From CAZXVU01 sp964644465 (GTDB taxonomy: Bacteria; Chlamydiota; Chlamydiia; Chlamydiales; SM23-39): 7,238 bases of DNA. The notes beneath the pieces are model-generated. The model was not told where the DNA came from. It ran no database searches and was given only the letters and a program-made list of their open reading frames with translations. Below are positions 1 through 5,685 of the stretch, piece after piece. The DNA is taken from assembly GCA_964644465.1 (NCBI GenBank), contig CAZXVU010000109.1, positions 1-7,238 of the forward strand, in the 5' to 3' direction. How positions within the stretch are numbered: the first letter of the stretch is position 1; the number at the start of each line of letters is the position of its first letter. The translations under genes and the position numbers were made by a program.

Positions 1-2
1 AA

Positions 3-98
3 GAGTATATCAAAAAACCCTATGCATGGAAACTTTTTCTGATTTTTGGTATTCTCATACTAACTACAGGAAAACTAAAAAATGCCTTACCCACTTAG
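3..98 (+). CDS. Possible 3' end of an upstream membrane-protein gene (partial)
   Basis: The frame is open from the window edge to a TAG at 96-98 and encodes 31 residues. They include a hydrophobic stretch (WKLFLIFGILILTTG) preceded by lysines and followed by a short polar tail, as expected of the last membrane helix of a membrane protein. It would overlap the start of the next gene by 17 nt, compatible with tight packing. The visible piece is too short to identify, and frame 2 is also open here, so the reading frame is an inference from the peptide character only. Confidence 0.33.
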   Translation, partial: EYIKKPYAWKLFLIFGILILTTGKLKNALPT

Positions 99-483
99 CA
101 CCGCTGCGCTCCTTTTCGGCTTCGCCTTCGCCATTCTTTCTGCCTACCTCGCCCATCGCCGGGGAAGAAATCCTTACATATGGTTCTGCGTAGGATTCTT
201 TTTTGGAATTTTTGGGGTCATGGCGATCTTTTTCTCCCCTCAAAAGAAACCGAAAGAGGCTGTCAAACCCGTTGCAGAACCGATTCCTGCCCCTATTTTA
301 TCAATCCAAGGACCGACTGATAAATTTTGGTATTACTTAGATCCTACCCATCAGCAGCAAGGACCTATGAGCCTAGATGCGCTCACCCTCGCCTGGCGCG
401 AAGGACGGATCTCTCCGGCTACCTTCGTCTGGCACGAAGACCTCTCCGACTGGAAACCACTCAAAGATCTTTTGAAAAGCTAA
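82..483 (+). CDS. Small membrane protein with C-terminal GYF_2 (DUF4339) domain
   Basis: A 133-residue protein in three parts. Two hydrophobic segments at about residues 6-25 and 32-52 are separated by a short basic loop (AHRRGRN), suggesting a helical hairpin anchor. A Pro/Lys-rich linker follows at about 53-78. Residues 83-131 form a GYF_2-type domain: WYYLD, then QQGPMSLDAL, W105, EGRISPATFVW and LSDW near the end. GYF_2 domains are thought to mediate protein-protein contacts, often at the membrane, so this is probably a membrane-tethered adaptor; no enzymatic motif is seen. The ATG at 82 has a weak AGGA about 10 nt upstream. It ends just before a hairpin shared with the convergent rpsN gene. 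The domain call is good; the cellular role and partner are unknown. Confidence 0.8.
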   Translation: MPYPLSTAALLFGFAFAILSAYLAHRRGRNPYIWFCVGFFFGIFGVMAIFFSPQKKPKEAVKPVAEPIPAPILSIQGPTDKFWYYLDPTHQQQGPMSLDALTLAWREGRISPATFVWHEDLSDWKPLKDLLKS

Positions 484-500
484 AAAGAATTTTTAAAGAA

Positions 501-525
501 AGGCGCAAAGAGAAACTTTGCGCCT
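501..525 (-). terminator. Intrinsic terminator of the rpmJ-rpsN transcript
   Basis: A perfect 10-bp stem, AGGCGCAAAG (501-510) with CTTTGCGCCT (516-525), closed by the 5-nt loop AGAAA. On the minus strand the stem lies 13 nt beyond the rpsN stop and is followed by a U-rich stretch (positions 500-481 read TTCTTTAAAAATTCTTTTTA). On the plus strand the following bases are not T-rich, so it should act mainly for rpsN, although the stem may also stabilise the 3' end of the convergent GYF_2 gene. Confidence 0.75.
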
Positions 526-537
526 ATTCAGCTGAAC

Positions 538-843
538 TTACCAGGATGCTTTCACAATACCTGGGATGAGTCCCTGGGACGCCATCTCGCGGAAACAAAG
601 GCGCGAAAGTTTGAATTTGCGGAGGAAACCGCGGGCACGGCCAGTAAATTGGCATCGGTTGCGCAGGCGCGTCGGGGAAGAGTTCTTAGGCATTTTATTG
701 AGCGTGTCAACTGCAGCGAGGCGCTCTTCAACAGATTTATTCATATCGAGAATAGTCTGTTTCAGCTCTTTTCGCTTATCGAATTTTAGTTTGACGAGTC
801 TTTCCCGTTTTTTCTGCTTTGCAATCGATGATTTTTTGGCCAT
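538..843 (-). CDS. rpsN: 30S ribosomal protein S14
   Basis: Protein S14 of the small ribosomal subunit head, which binds 16S rRNA and is needed for late 30S assembly. The 101-residue product has the lysine-rich N-terminus (MAKKSSIAKQKKRERLVKLK), the conserved core RLRNRCQFTGRARGFLRKF and the typical C-terminus IPGIVKASW. The length and the absence of CxxC pairs place it in the long, zinc-free S14 class (about 100 residues) rather than the 61-residue zinc-binding class. The ATG at 843-841 is preceded by a good AGAGGA ribosome binding site. It starts 12 nt after the rpmJ stop, so the two form an operon, and a hairpin terminator follows. From memory, rpmJ-rpsN next to rpmH-rnpA is also the arrangement in Chlamydia. 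Confidence 0.97.
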   Translation of the reverse strand: MAKKSSIAKQKKRERLVKLKFDKRKELKQTILDMNKSVEERLAAVDTLNKMPKNSSPTRLRNRCQFTGRARGFLRKFKLSRLCFREMASQGLIPGIVKASW

Positions 844-855
844 TGTTCCTCTAAG

Positions 856-993
856 TTATTTCTTGCGGGCAGGCCCTTTTTGGCGCTGCTTCCGATTGGG
901 GTCTTTTTTATTGATCACATAAACGCGTCCTTGACGGCGGACAATTTTGTCGCCTTTGGACGGGTCGGCTTTAATAGAAGCTCCAACTTTCAT
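856..993 (-). CDS. rpmJ: 50S ribosomal protein L36, cysteine-free chlamydial type
   Basis: L36 of the large ribosomal subunit. The 45-residue product begins MKVGASIKADPSKGDKIVRR, continues QGRVYVINKKDPNRKQRQKG and ends PARKK. It follows the family pattern (MKV.aSiK, IVRRkGrvYVI, NRKQRQ) but lacks the three cysteines and the histidine that hold zinc in the common L36 form, so it is the zinc-independent variant. It is close to the Chlamydia sequence as I recall it, including the PARKK extension. The ATG at 993-991 has a strong GAGGA ribosome binding site 7 nt upstream. It is the first gene of the rpmJ-rpsN operon, driven by the near-consensus promoter at 1051-1023. Confidence 0.96.
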   Translation of the reverse strand: MKVGASIKADPSKGDKIVRRQGRVYVINKKDPNRKQRQKGPARKK

Positions 994-1022
994 GATGATT
1001 CCTCGCTATGTAAAGACCTAAT

Positions 1023-1051
1023 CTTATACCCAAGAGGGCTTTTGATTTCAA
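1023..1051 (-). promoter_or_regulatory. Sigma-70-type promoter for rpmJ-rpsN
   Basis: Read on the minus strand: -35 TTGAAA (1051-1046, five of six consensus bases), a spacer of exactly 17 bp, and -10 TATAAG (1028-1023, five of six). The expected start of transcription is near 1016, giving a leader of roughly 22 nt that carries the rpmJ GAGGA ribosome binding site. This is the best promoter match in the window. Confidence 0.75.
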
Positions 1052-1066
1052 GCGATCTTTGTCTTC

Positions 1067-1095
1067 TTGATGATTATCCATGGTTTAGGTATGTT
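1067..1095 (+). promoter_or_regulatory. Candidate promoter for the rpmH-rnpA-rep operon
   Basis: TTGATG (1067-1072) and TATGTT (1090-1095) are separated by 17 bp, each with four of six consensus bases. The predicted transcript would start near 1102, about 31 nt before the rpmH ATG. The match is weak. The support is mainly positional: the genes on the two sides diverge, so a plus-strand promoter must lie between 994 and 1132. Confidence 0.35.
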
Positions 1096-1132
1096 ATCTG
1101 GTAAAAATATCATTTATTCATGGACGGACCTT

Positions 1133-1267
1133 ATGAAGCGTACTTACCAACCCAGCAAACTACGACGAAAAAAGACGATCGGCTTCCGCGCCCGTATGAA
1201 AACTGCTGGAGGGCGTAAGGTCATCAACCGCCGCCGCAGAGCAGGACGTAAAAATTTAGCCGCGTGA
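1133..1267 (+). CDS. rpmH: 50S ribosomal protein L34
   Basis: L34 of the large ribosomal subunit. The 44-residue, extremely basic product begins MKRTYQPSKLRRKKTIGFRA and continues RMKTAGGRKVINRRRRAGRK, the canonical family pattern at the usual length of 44-47 residues. The start at 1133 is set by the universal MKRTyQPS N-terminus; the frame extends upstream to an ATG at 1067, but those 22 extra residues have no counterpart in the family. The ribosome binding site is poor (GGACGGACC just upstream). The TGA stop overlaps the GTG start of rnpA in the sequence GTGA, so rnpA is probably translated by coupling. The rpmH-rnpA pair is one of the most conserved bacterial gene neighbours. Confidence 0.97.
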   Translation: MKRTYQPSKLRRKKTIGFRARMKTAGGRKVINRRRRAGRKNLAA

Positions 1268-1581
1268 AGTTCCCCAAGGAGCTCCGCCTCCGCACCCGTT
1301 CCGAATACCAAAAAGTCGCCCGGGAAGGCAAACGCCGGGTAGGGTCTCTTTTTTGCATCGATGTTCGCCGGGCAAAAAAATTGAAAATTGGCATTACAGC
1401 ATCGGGGCGTTTCGGCTCTGCTCTTGAACGGAATCGGTTTAAACGGCTCATTCGAGAAGCTTTCCGGCAAACCCAAGCCTCGCTTCCGATTTGCGAGCTG
1501 AATGTAATTCCCCGCCAAAACGCGAAAAACGCGCGCTGCAGCGATATTTTGGATGAACTTCGCCGTTTATGCAGAGATTAA
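1264..1581 (+). CDS. rnpA: Ribonuclease P protein component
   Basis: Protein subunit of RNase P. It binds the 5' leader of precursor tRNA and helps the catalytic RNA remove it. The 105-residue basic product shows the family features in order: an N-terminal LRLRTRSEYQKV segment, IGITASGRFGSA at about 42-53, and the diagnostic basic helix ALERNRFKRLIREAFR at 53-68 carrying the RNR motif. It is slightly shorter than the usual 110-120 residues. The start must be the GTG at 1264: an in-frame TAA lies at 1249-1251 and there is no ATG between. That GTG overlaps the rpmH stop by 4 nt and has no good ribosome binding site of its own, consistent with translational coupling. Its last 13 nt overlap the helicase gene. 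Confidence 0.94.
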   Translation: MKFPKELRLRTRSEYQKVAREGKRRVGSLFCIDVRRAKKLKIGITASGRFGSALERNRFKRLIREAFRQTQASLPICELNVIPRQNAKNARCSDILDELRRLCRD

Positions 1582-3554
1582 ATGCAAATCAGGAAAAAGC
1601 GGTTCGAACAGTCCATGGACGAGTCCTCGTCTTAGCTGGAGCCGGCAGCGGAAAAACAGGCGTCATCGTCCATCGCATTGCCCATCTCATCCGTGATCTA
1701 GGGACAAATCCCCAAGCCATCCTCGGCCTTACATTCACCAATAAAGCGGCTGCTGAAATGCGCCACCGCGTCGAATCGATGATCGGCCAGGAAAGGGCAA
1801 AACTAGTCACCCTCTCTACATTCCATAGTTTCTGCATGCAGGTGCTCCGCCGAGAAATCGAACGCCTTGGCTACACGAAGGATTTCAGCCTCTATGACGA
1901 AAAAGATCTGCAAAGAGTGATCACGCAATTGACCCGAGAGATGCTGAACCATGAAGGAGAGCTTCCCTCTTTAGCACCCACGCGCGCCGCTCTCTCTGAA
2001 GCCGCAAACCTGGGCCTCTCTGCAAAAGACGAAAGCCATACCTGGCATGATCAATTTTCCAAAGATCTCTATGTGCGGCTCCATTCAACCCTTCGTGCAT
2101 ATAACGCAGTCAGTTTTGATAGCCTCATCACGCTTGCAATCCGTTTGTTTGAAGAACATCCTGCGGTCCTAGACCGTTATCAAGAGCGGTACCGCTATTT
2201 GATGATCGATGAATACCAGGACACCAATCCCGCCCAATTCCGTTTAGCGGAGCTGCTCGCTGCAAAATACCAAAATCTTTGCGTCGTCGGCGATGATGAC
2301 CAATCGATCTATGGCTGGCGCGGCGCGGAAGTGGAGCATATCCTCCATTTTAAAGCGGACCACACCATCAAACTGGAACAAAATTACCGATCGACTCCTG
2401 TGATCTTAGACGCTGCCAACGCCGTCATCCGCAACAATAAAAACCGGCATGATAAAAAACTCTGGTGCGCAGAAAATACTGCGGAACCGATCGAAGTCTT
2501 TAACGCTCCCACCGATGTAGACGAGGCCAACGCCGTAGTTGCACGGATGATCCGCCTTCATGAAAATGATCGGCTTAAATGGCGCGATATGGCGATCCTC
2601 TATCGCTCGAACGCTCTATCGAGGCAATTCGAGATGGCGCTCATGCAAGCATCATGGCAGAAAGAAGGGCGTTGGATCCGAGGCATCCCTTATGAAGTGT
2701 TTGGAGGCCTTGAATTCAGCGAACGGAGCGAAATCAAAGATCTGCTCGCCTATTTGCGCGCGATTGCCAATCCCCTCGATCAAGAAGCGTTGCTCAGGAT
2801 CATCAATGTACCCAGACGGGGCATTTCCGATGGATTCCTCGACGCTTTGACGCAGCAAAACCGCTCTTCAGACATCCCACTTTGGAACCTCTTGGAAGAG
2901 ATCGCATCCGATCAGAAATCCTTTCCCAACCACCCCAAAGCGACCTCAGGCGTCCGCTCTTTTGTACAGCTCGTTAAAACCGCATCCAGCCGTTTTACAA
3001 AAAGGCCTTTAGCGGACACGCTAGTTTGGCTCTTGGAGCAAATCAACTACAAAAAAGCGATTGAGGAAGAGGTCAAAAGCGACAAAATGCGGGAATTTAA
3101 ATGGGAAAACGTTCAGGAATGCGTCAATGCGCTCGCACAGTACGAGCAAGAAATGGAAGAAAAAGGAAGCTCTGACGAAATCACGCTGCAGCATTTCATT
3201 TCAAACACCACACTTGCGCGCCAAACCATCCAATCCCGTTCCAAACAAACATTCGAAGACCAAGTTCACCTCATGACGCTGCATAGCGCAAAAGGACTCG
3301 AGTTTCCCGCCTGTTTTCTAGTTGGCTTGGAAGATGGGATCCTCCCTCATGAAAAAAGCATGGCCCAAACTGGAATCGAAGAAGAACGGCGCCTTTTCTA
3401 CGTCGGCATCACACGAGCTCGAAGATTTCTCACATTGAGCATGGCCCGTTCCCGCATGAGGATGGGGAAAACCCACCCGACAAATCCTTCCCGTTTTCTT
3501 TTCGAAATCCCCAAGACGCTTTTGAAAGCCTCGGAATATAAAATCTTAAACTGA
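1569..3554 (+). CDS. rep: Rep-type ATP-dependent 3'-5' DNA helicase (UvrD/Rep/PcrA family, SF1A)
   Basis: A 661-residue superfamily 1A helicase with all motifs intact: Q-motif LNANQ (4-8), Walker A AGAGSGKT (23-30, K29), motif Ia TFTNKAAAEM (55-64), Walker B DEYQDT (214-219), motif III VGDDDQSIYGWRGA (240-253), a LEQNYRS block, motif V LMTLHSAKGLEF (568-579) and motif VI VGITRA (612-617). By memory it resembles E. coli Rep (673 aa) more than UvrD or PcrA, for instance in GDDDQSIY and IKDLLAYLRAIANP, and it lacks the C-terminal tail by which PcrA/UvrD contact RNA polymerase. Its likely job is unwinding DNA at stalled forks or during repair; Rep against UvrD is an inference. The ATG at 1569 lies inside the end of rnpA, and it overlaps the next gene by 1 nt. 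A helicase directly after rnpA is unusual. Confidence 0.93.
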   Translation: MQRLNANQEKAVRTVHGRVLVLAGAGSGKTGVIVHRIAHLIRDLGTNPQAILGLTFTNKAAAEMRHRVESMIGQERAKLVTLSTFHSFCMQVLRREIERLGYTKDFSLYDEKDLQRVITQLTREMLNHEGELPSLAPTRAALSEAANLGLSAKDESHTWHDQFSKDLYVRLHSTLRAYNAVSFDSLITLAIRLFEEHPAVLDRYQERYRYLMIDEYQDTNPAQFRLAELLAAKYQNLCVVGDDDQSIYGWRGAEVEHILHFKADHTIKLEQNYRSTPVILDAANAVIRNNKNRHDKKLWCAENTAEPIEVFNAPTDVDEANAVVARMIRLHENDRLKWRDMAILYRSNALSRQFEMALMQASWQKEGRWIRGIPYEVFGGLEFSERSEIKDLLAYLRAIANPLDQEALLRIINVPRRGISDGFLDALTQQNRSSDIPLWNLLEEIASDQKSFPNHPKATSGVRSFVQLVKTASSRFTKRPLADTLVWLLEQINYKKAIEEEVKSDKMREFKWENVQECVNALAQYEQEMEEKGSSDEITLQHFISNTTLARQTIQSRSKQTFEDQVHLMTLHSAKGLEFPACFLVGLEDGILPHEKSMAQTGIEEERRLFYVGITRARRFLTLSMARSRMRMGKTHPTNPSRFLFEIPKTLLKASEYKILN

Positions 3555-4000
3555 TGCAGCCAACTATCATTCTCCGCCATCGGCGCGAAAATTTGAATAA
3601 ATGCTCCTTAAGAGGTCTGGAAGGACGGCACGATCTCGCCTTCTATACATATCCAAAGGACCCACTTCCCGATTGTTCTCACTATCTGCTCTTGAAAGTG
3701 GGAGCCCCTCCCCTCAGCAAAGCAGATCACAATCGCGGTCTTTTCCTCATCGATGGGACATGGCGCCTTGCGCAAGTCATGGAAAAGCAGCTTCCCTGGA
3801 AACTCGAGGAACGAAGCCTCCCGATCGGTTATAGAACTGCCTATCCAAGAAGGCAAACCGATTGCCCAGATCCATCTTCAGGCCTCTCTTCTGTCGAGGC
3901 GCTCTATCTTGCCCATCTCTTTTTAGGACACTCTGTCGAAGGGCTTCTCGATCATTATTATTGGAAGCAATCTTTCTTCGTTTTGAACAACTTGATTTAA
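3554..4000 (+). CDS. TSR3/DUF367-like protein (DTW/TSR3 superfamily), putative RNA aminocarboxypropyltransferase
   Basis: A 148-residue protein of the DTW/TSR3 superfamily. Visible marks are RENLNKCSLRGLEG (11-24), the signature aspartate block LIDGTWRLAQVMEKQLP (65-81, D67 and W70), AYPRRQTDCPDPSSGLSSVE (96-115) and YYWKQSFFVLN (135-145). Eukaryotic and archaeal TSR3 transfers an aminocarboxypropyl group from S-adenosylmethionine to a small-subunit rRNA nucleotide, and bacterial DTW proteins make acp3U in tRNA. The closing YYWKQSFFVLN resembles TSR3 (DUF367), while DGTW with GLSSVEA fits both. An RNA-modifying role is therefore likely, but the substrate is unknown. The ATG shares one base with the helicase stop (TGATG), and an upstream rpmH-rnpA pair fits an RNA role. 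It is shorter than archaeal and yeast relatives. Confidence 0.72.
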   Translation: MQPTIILRHRRENLNKCSLRGLEGRHDLAFYTYPKDPLPDCSHYLLLKVGAPPLSKADHNRGLFLIDGTWRLAQVMEKQLPWKLEERSLPIGYRTAYPRRQTDCPDPSSGLSSVEALYLAHLFLGHSVEGLLDHYYWKQSFFVLNNLI

Positions 4001-4028
4001 AGCACTTTTTGACCCATTATCTGCCCTT

Positions 4029-5357
4029 ATGGTCAATCAAGTTTTCCAATTTTTAGAGTGGATCAATGACTTCATCTGGAGCCACATGGCTTTCATTTTG
4101 GTCATGGGATTAGGCGGATATTTTTCTTACAAGTCCCGCTTCTTTCAAATCCGCCGTTTTCCAGCCATCTTTGGATCTTTCGTCTCATTTTTCAGCCAGA
4201 CAACGGCTGCAAAATCAAATGTTCCGGGAATTCATCCTCTGAAAGCTTTTTTTGCAGCGATTGGCGGATGCATCGGCATCGGAAATATCGTCGCTATTTG
4301 CACAGCTGTCCAAATCGGCGGTCCAGGCGCCCTTTTATGGACATGGATCGGCGCTATTGCGGGAATGGTGATCCAATATTCAGAAGTCTATCTAGGGATG
4401 CGCTACCGCGTCAAAAACAAAGAGGGAAGCTACGATGGCGGACCCATGTATTTCCTCCCCGTAGCCTACAAAATGAAATGGGTCGCCATTGTTGTCTCTT
4501 TATTGCTCTGTTTTTATGGCGTCGAGATCTTCATGTTCAACGTGATGGTCGATAGCATCACTGTGAATTGGGGGTTAAATCAATATCTCGTCACCTTCGT
4601 CCTTCTCATTGCCACTCTTGTCGTCGCTCTTGGAGGCATCAACCGCGTCGGGGAAGTGTGCAGCGCTCTGATTCCCCTCTTTATCATTCTTTATCTCGCC
4701 ATGGGAATTTGGGTGTTGATCCAGCATGCACATATTCTTCCCTCTGTTTTTAAGGAGATTTTCACAGGGGCCTTCACAGCCCAGGCTGCAAAGGGAGCTT
4801 TTGCCGGAAGCACTATCGGACTATCGATTTCAATGGGACTTTCGCGCGGCGCTTATTCGGGAGATATCGGCGTTGGGTATACATCGGTTATCCATGCGGA
4901 GAGCAGCACAACGCATTTTCAGAGGCAAGCCGCTCTTACAATCGTCGGCGTCTTCATAGATACGTTCATCATCTGCACAATGAGCATTTTGATTGTCCTC
5001 TCTACGGGACATTGGAACTCAGGGATCGATGTATCTCTGATGGTGCAGGAAGCTTTAGGACTTTTTTTCCCCTATATGCATTTCTTTATGCCCTTCTTCC
5101 TTTTTCTATTGGGATATACGACGATTTTGGCTTACTTTGTCGTGGGCGTCAAATGCGCAAAATTCATCTCTCCCAAATGGGGGCCTCCCCTTTACTACAC
5201 CTATGCAGCGATCGCGCTGCCGGTATTTGCTTTCGTCGAAGCGACGCAAGCATTCATTCTGATGTCGCTATCGGGGGCGCTTTTGCTTCTATTCAATCTA
5301 TTCGGCATGTTCCTTCTTCGGAAAGAAGTGCGCTTCGGCCTCGACTCTGAAAAGTAG
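4029..5357 (+). CDS. Sodium:alanine/glycine symporter, AGCS family (DagA-like)
   Basis: A 442-residue inner-membrane amino-acid carrier with about 10-11 hydrophobic segments. AGCS marks seen are HPLKAFFAAIGGCIGIGNIV (69-88), AVQIGGPGALLWTWIGAIAG (93-112), YDGGPMYFL (135-143) and GLSRGAYSGDIGVGY (270-284). Family members bring in alanine or glycine with Na+. Chlamydia has a homologue annotated D-alanine/glycine permease (CT735 as I remember it), which would suit an intracellular bacterium that takes amino acids from its host. The block at 273-281 reads RGAYSGDIG where the common family sequence is close to RGLFSNEAG, so specificity may differ. The start is not certain, because no ribosome binding site precedes the ATG at 4029. 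It lies 28 nt after the TSR3-like gene, and the large inverted repeat follows 18 nt after its stop. Confidence 0.92.
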   Translation: MVNQVFQFLEWINDFIWSHMAFILVMGLGGYFSYKSRFFQIRRFPAIFGSFVSFFSQTTAAKSNVPGIHPLKAFFAAIGGCIGIGNIVAICTAVQIGGPGALLWTWIGAIAGMVIQYSEVYLGMRYRVKNKEGSYDGGPMYFLPVAYKMKWVAIVVSLLLCFYGVEIFMFNVMVDSITVNWGLNQYLVTFVLLIATLVVALGGINRVGEVCSALIPLFIILYLAMGIWVLIQHAHILPSVFKEIFTGAFTAQAAKGAFAGSTIGLSISMGLSRGAYSGDIGVGYTSVIHAESSTTHFQRQAALTIVGVFIDTFIICTMSILIVLSTGHWNSGIDVSLMVQEALGLFFPYMHFFMPFFLFLLGYTTILAYFVVGVKCAKFISPKWGPPLYYTYAAIALPVFAFVEATQAFILMSLSGALLLLFNLFGMFLLRKEVRFGLDSEK

Positions 5358-5382
5358 CCAGCCGGTACTTAGCTCTATTAAA

Positions 5383-5406
5383 CACAGAGACACAGAGACA
5401 CAGAGA
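5383..5406 (+). repeat. Three tandem CACAGAGA units in the left outer arm
   Basis: CACAGAGA occurs three times head to tail with no gap (5383-5390, 5391-5398, 5399-5406). The right arm carries the same series in reverse complement, but its middle unit is altered to CACAGGGG, so the arms have diverged only there and at one flanking base. From memory, CACAGAG-rich sequences of this kind occur as dispersed intergenic repeats in many environmental bacteria. Confidence 0.85.
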
Positions 5407-5420
5407 AAAGATGAGGAGAA

Positions 5421-5453
5421 GAATTATTTTTTCCTGAGGGAAAAAATAAATTC
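5421..5453. other. AT-rich hairpin in the left arm of the repeat element
   Basis: GAATTATTTTTTCC (5421-5434) pairs with GGAAAAAATAAATTC (5439-5453), with one bulged base and a loop of about four bases. It could form in RNA from either strand and contribute to termination of the symporter transcript. Confidence 0.7.
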
Positions 5454-5492
5454 TATCGCGACTAGTTTCCTTTGTACCAGGCTTTTTTACGT

Positions 5493-5510
5493 CGCGAAGC
5501 GCGCTTCGCG
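5493..5510. repeat. Central 18-bp perfect palindrome of the repeat element
   Basis: CGCGAAGCG (5493-5501) is followed without a gap by its exact reverse complement CGCTTCGCG (5502-5510). It is GC-rich inside an otherwise AT-rich element and sits at the symmetry centre, so it would be the tip of a cruciform or of the long RNA hairpin. A protein-binding site is also possible. Confidence 0.9.
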
Positions 5511-5552
5511 GCCTACAGGTGTTTTTGGTTACAAAAGTTAGCCGCGATAGGA

Positions 5553-5580
5553 TGTCCTTTTTTCCTCAGAAAAAAGGACA
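5553..5580. other. Perfect 12-bp hairpin in the right arm of the repeat element
   Basis: TGTCCTTTTTTC (5553-5564) and GAAAAAAGGACA (5569-5580) are exact reverse complements closed by the loop CTCA. It is the counterpart of the 5421-5453 hairpin. The stem ends differ in sequence (TGTCC/GGACA against GAATT/AATTC) yet pairing is kept in both, a compensatory pattern that suggests the fold itself matters. Confidence 0.85.
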
Positions 5581-5685
5581 CTCAATTTTCTCATCTTTTC
5601 TCTGTGCCCCTGTGTCTCTGTGTTGAATAAAAGCCACATGCCCTTGGGATATCAAACCGGCATGATCTATTGGCCTGTAGCCCCT

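Larger units (their letters stand above)
5376..5629. repeat. 254-bp nested inverted-repeat element (MITE-like, non-coding)
   Basis: The gene-free stretch 5358-5685 holds one almost perfectly symmetric element. The outer arms, 5376-5415 and 5590-5629, are inverted copies identical at 37 of 40 positions. Inside them each arm has its own AT-rich hairpin (5421-5453 and 5553-5580) with related sequence, TTTTTTCCTGAGG on one side and TTTTTTCTGAGG on the other when read in the same orientation. Next come CTATCGCGACTA (5453-5464) and its inverted partner TAGCCGCGATAG (5539-5550), matching at 11 of 12 positions, and at the centre the palindrome 5493-5510. All layers share a centre near 5501.5-5502.5. 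No transposase or clear target duplication is seen. It lies between two convergent genes, where it could end both transcripts; it may be a mobile or dispersed repeat. Confidence 0.9.

Noticed and set aside
566..922. Plus-strand frame over rpsN/rpmJ
   Set aside because: It is the complement of two certain ribosomal protein genes.
1070..1125. Replication origin beside rpmH (weak DnaA-box-like TTATCCATG and TTATTCATG)
   Set aside because: Only two imperfect boxes, no AT-rich 13-mer array, and no dnaA, dnaN or parAB genes nearby.
1067..1132. N-terminal extension of L34 starting at ATG 1067
   Set aside because: The L34 family starts at MKRTYQPS (ATG 1133); the 22 extra residues match nothing in the family and would overlap the candidate promoter.
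1144..1518. Minus-strand frames over rpmH and rnpA
   Set aside because: They are shadows of the conserved rpmH and rnpA genes; their arginine-rich or proline-rich translations have no family features.
1598..1615. tRNA T-arm-like GGTTCGAAC
   Set aside because: It lies inside the helicase coding sequence and no acceptor, D or anticodon stems can be built around it.
5376..5629. A gene or a CRISPR array in the repeat element
   Set aside because: No frame gives a plausible start, ribosome binding site and length; the repeats are inverted and nested, not regularly spaced direct repeats.
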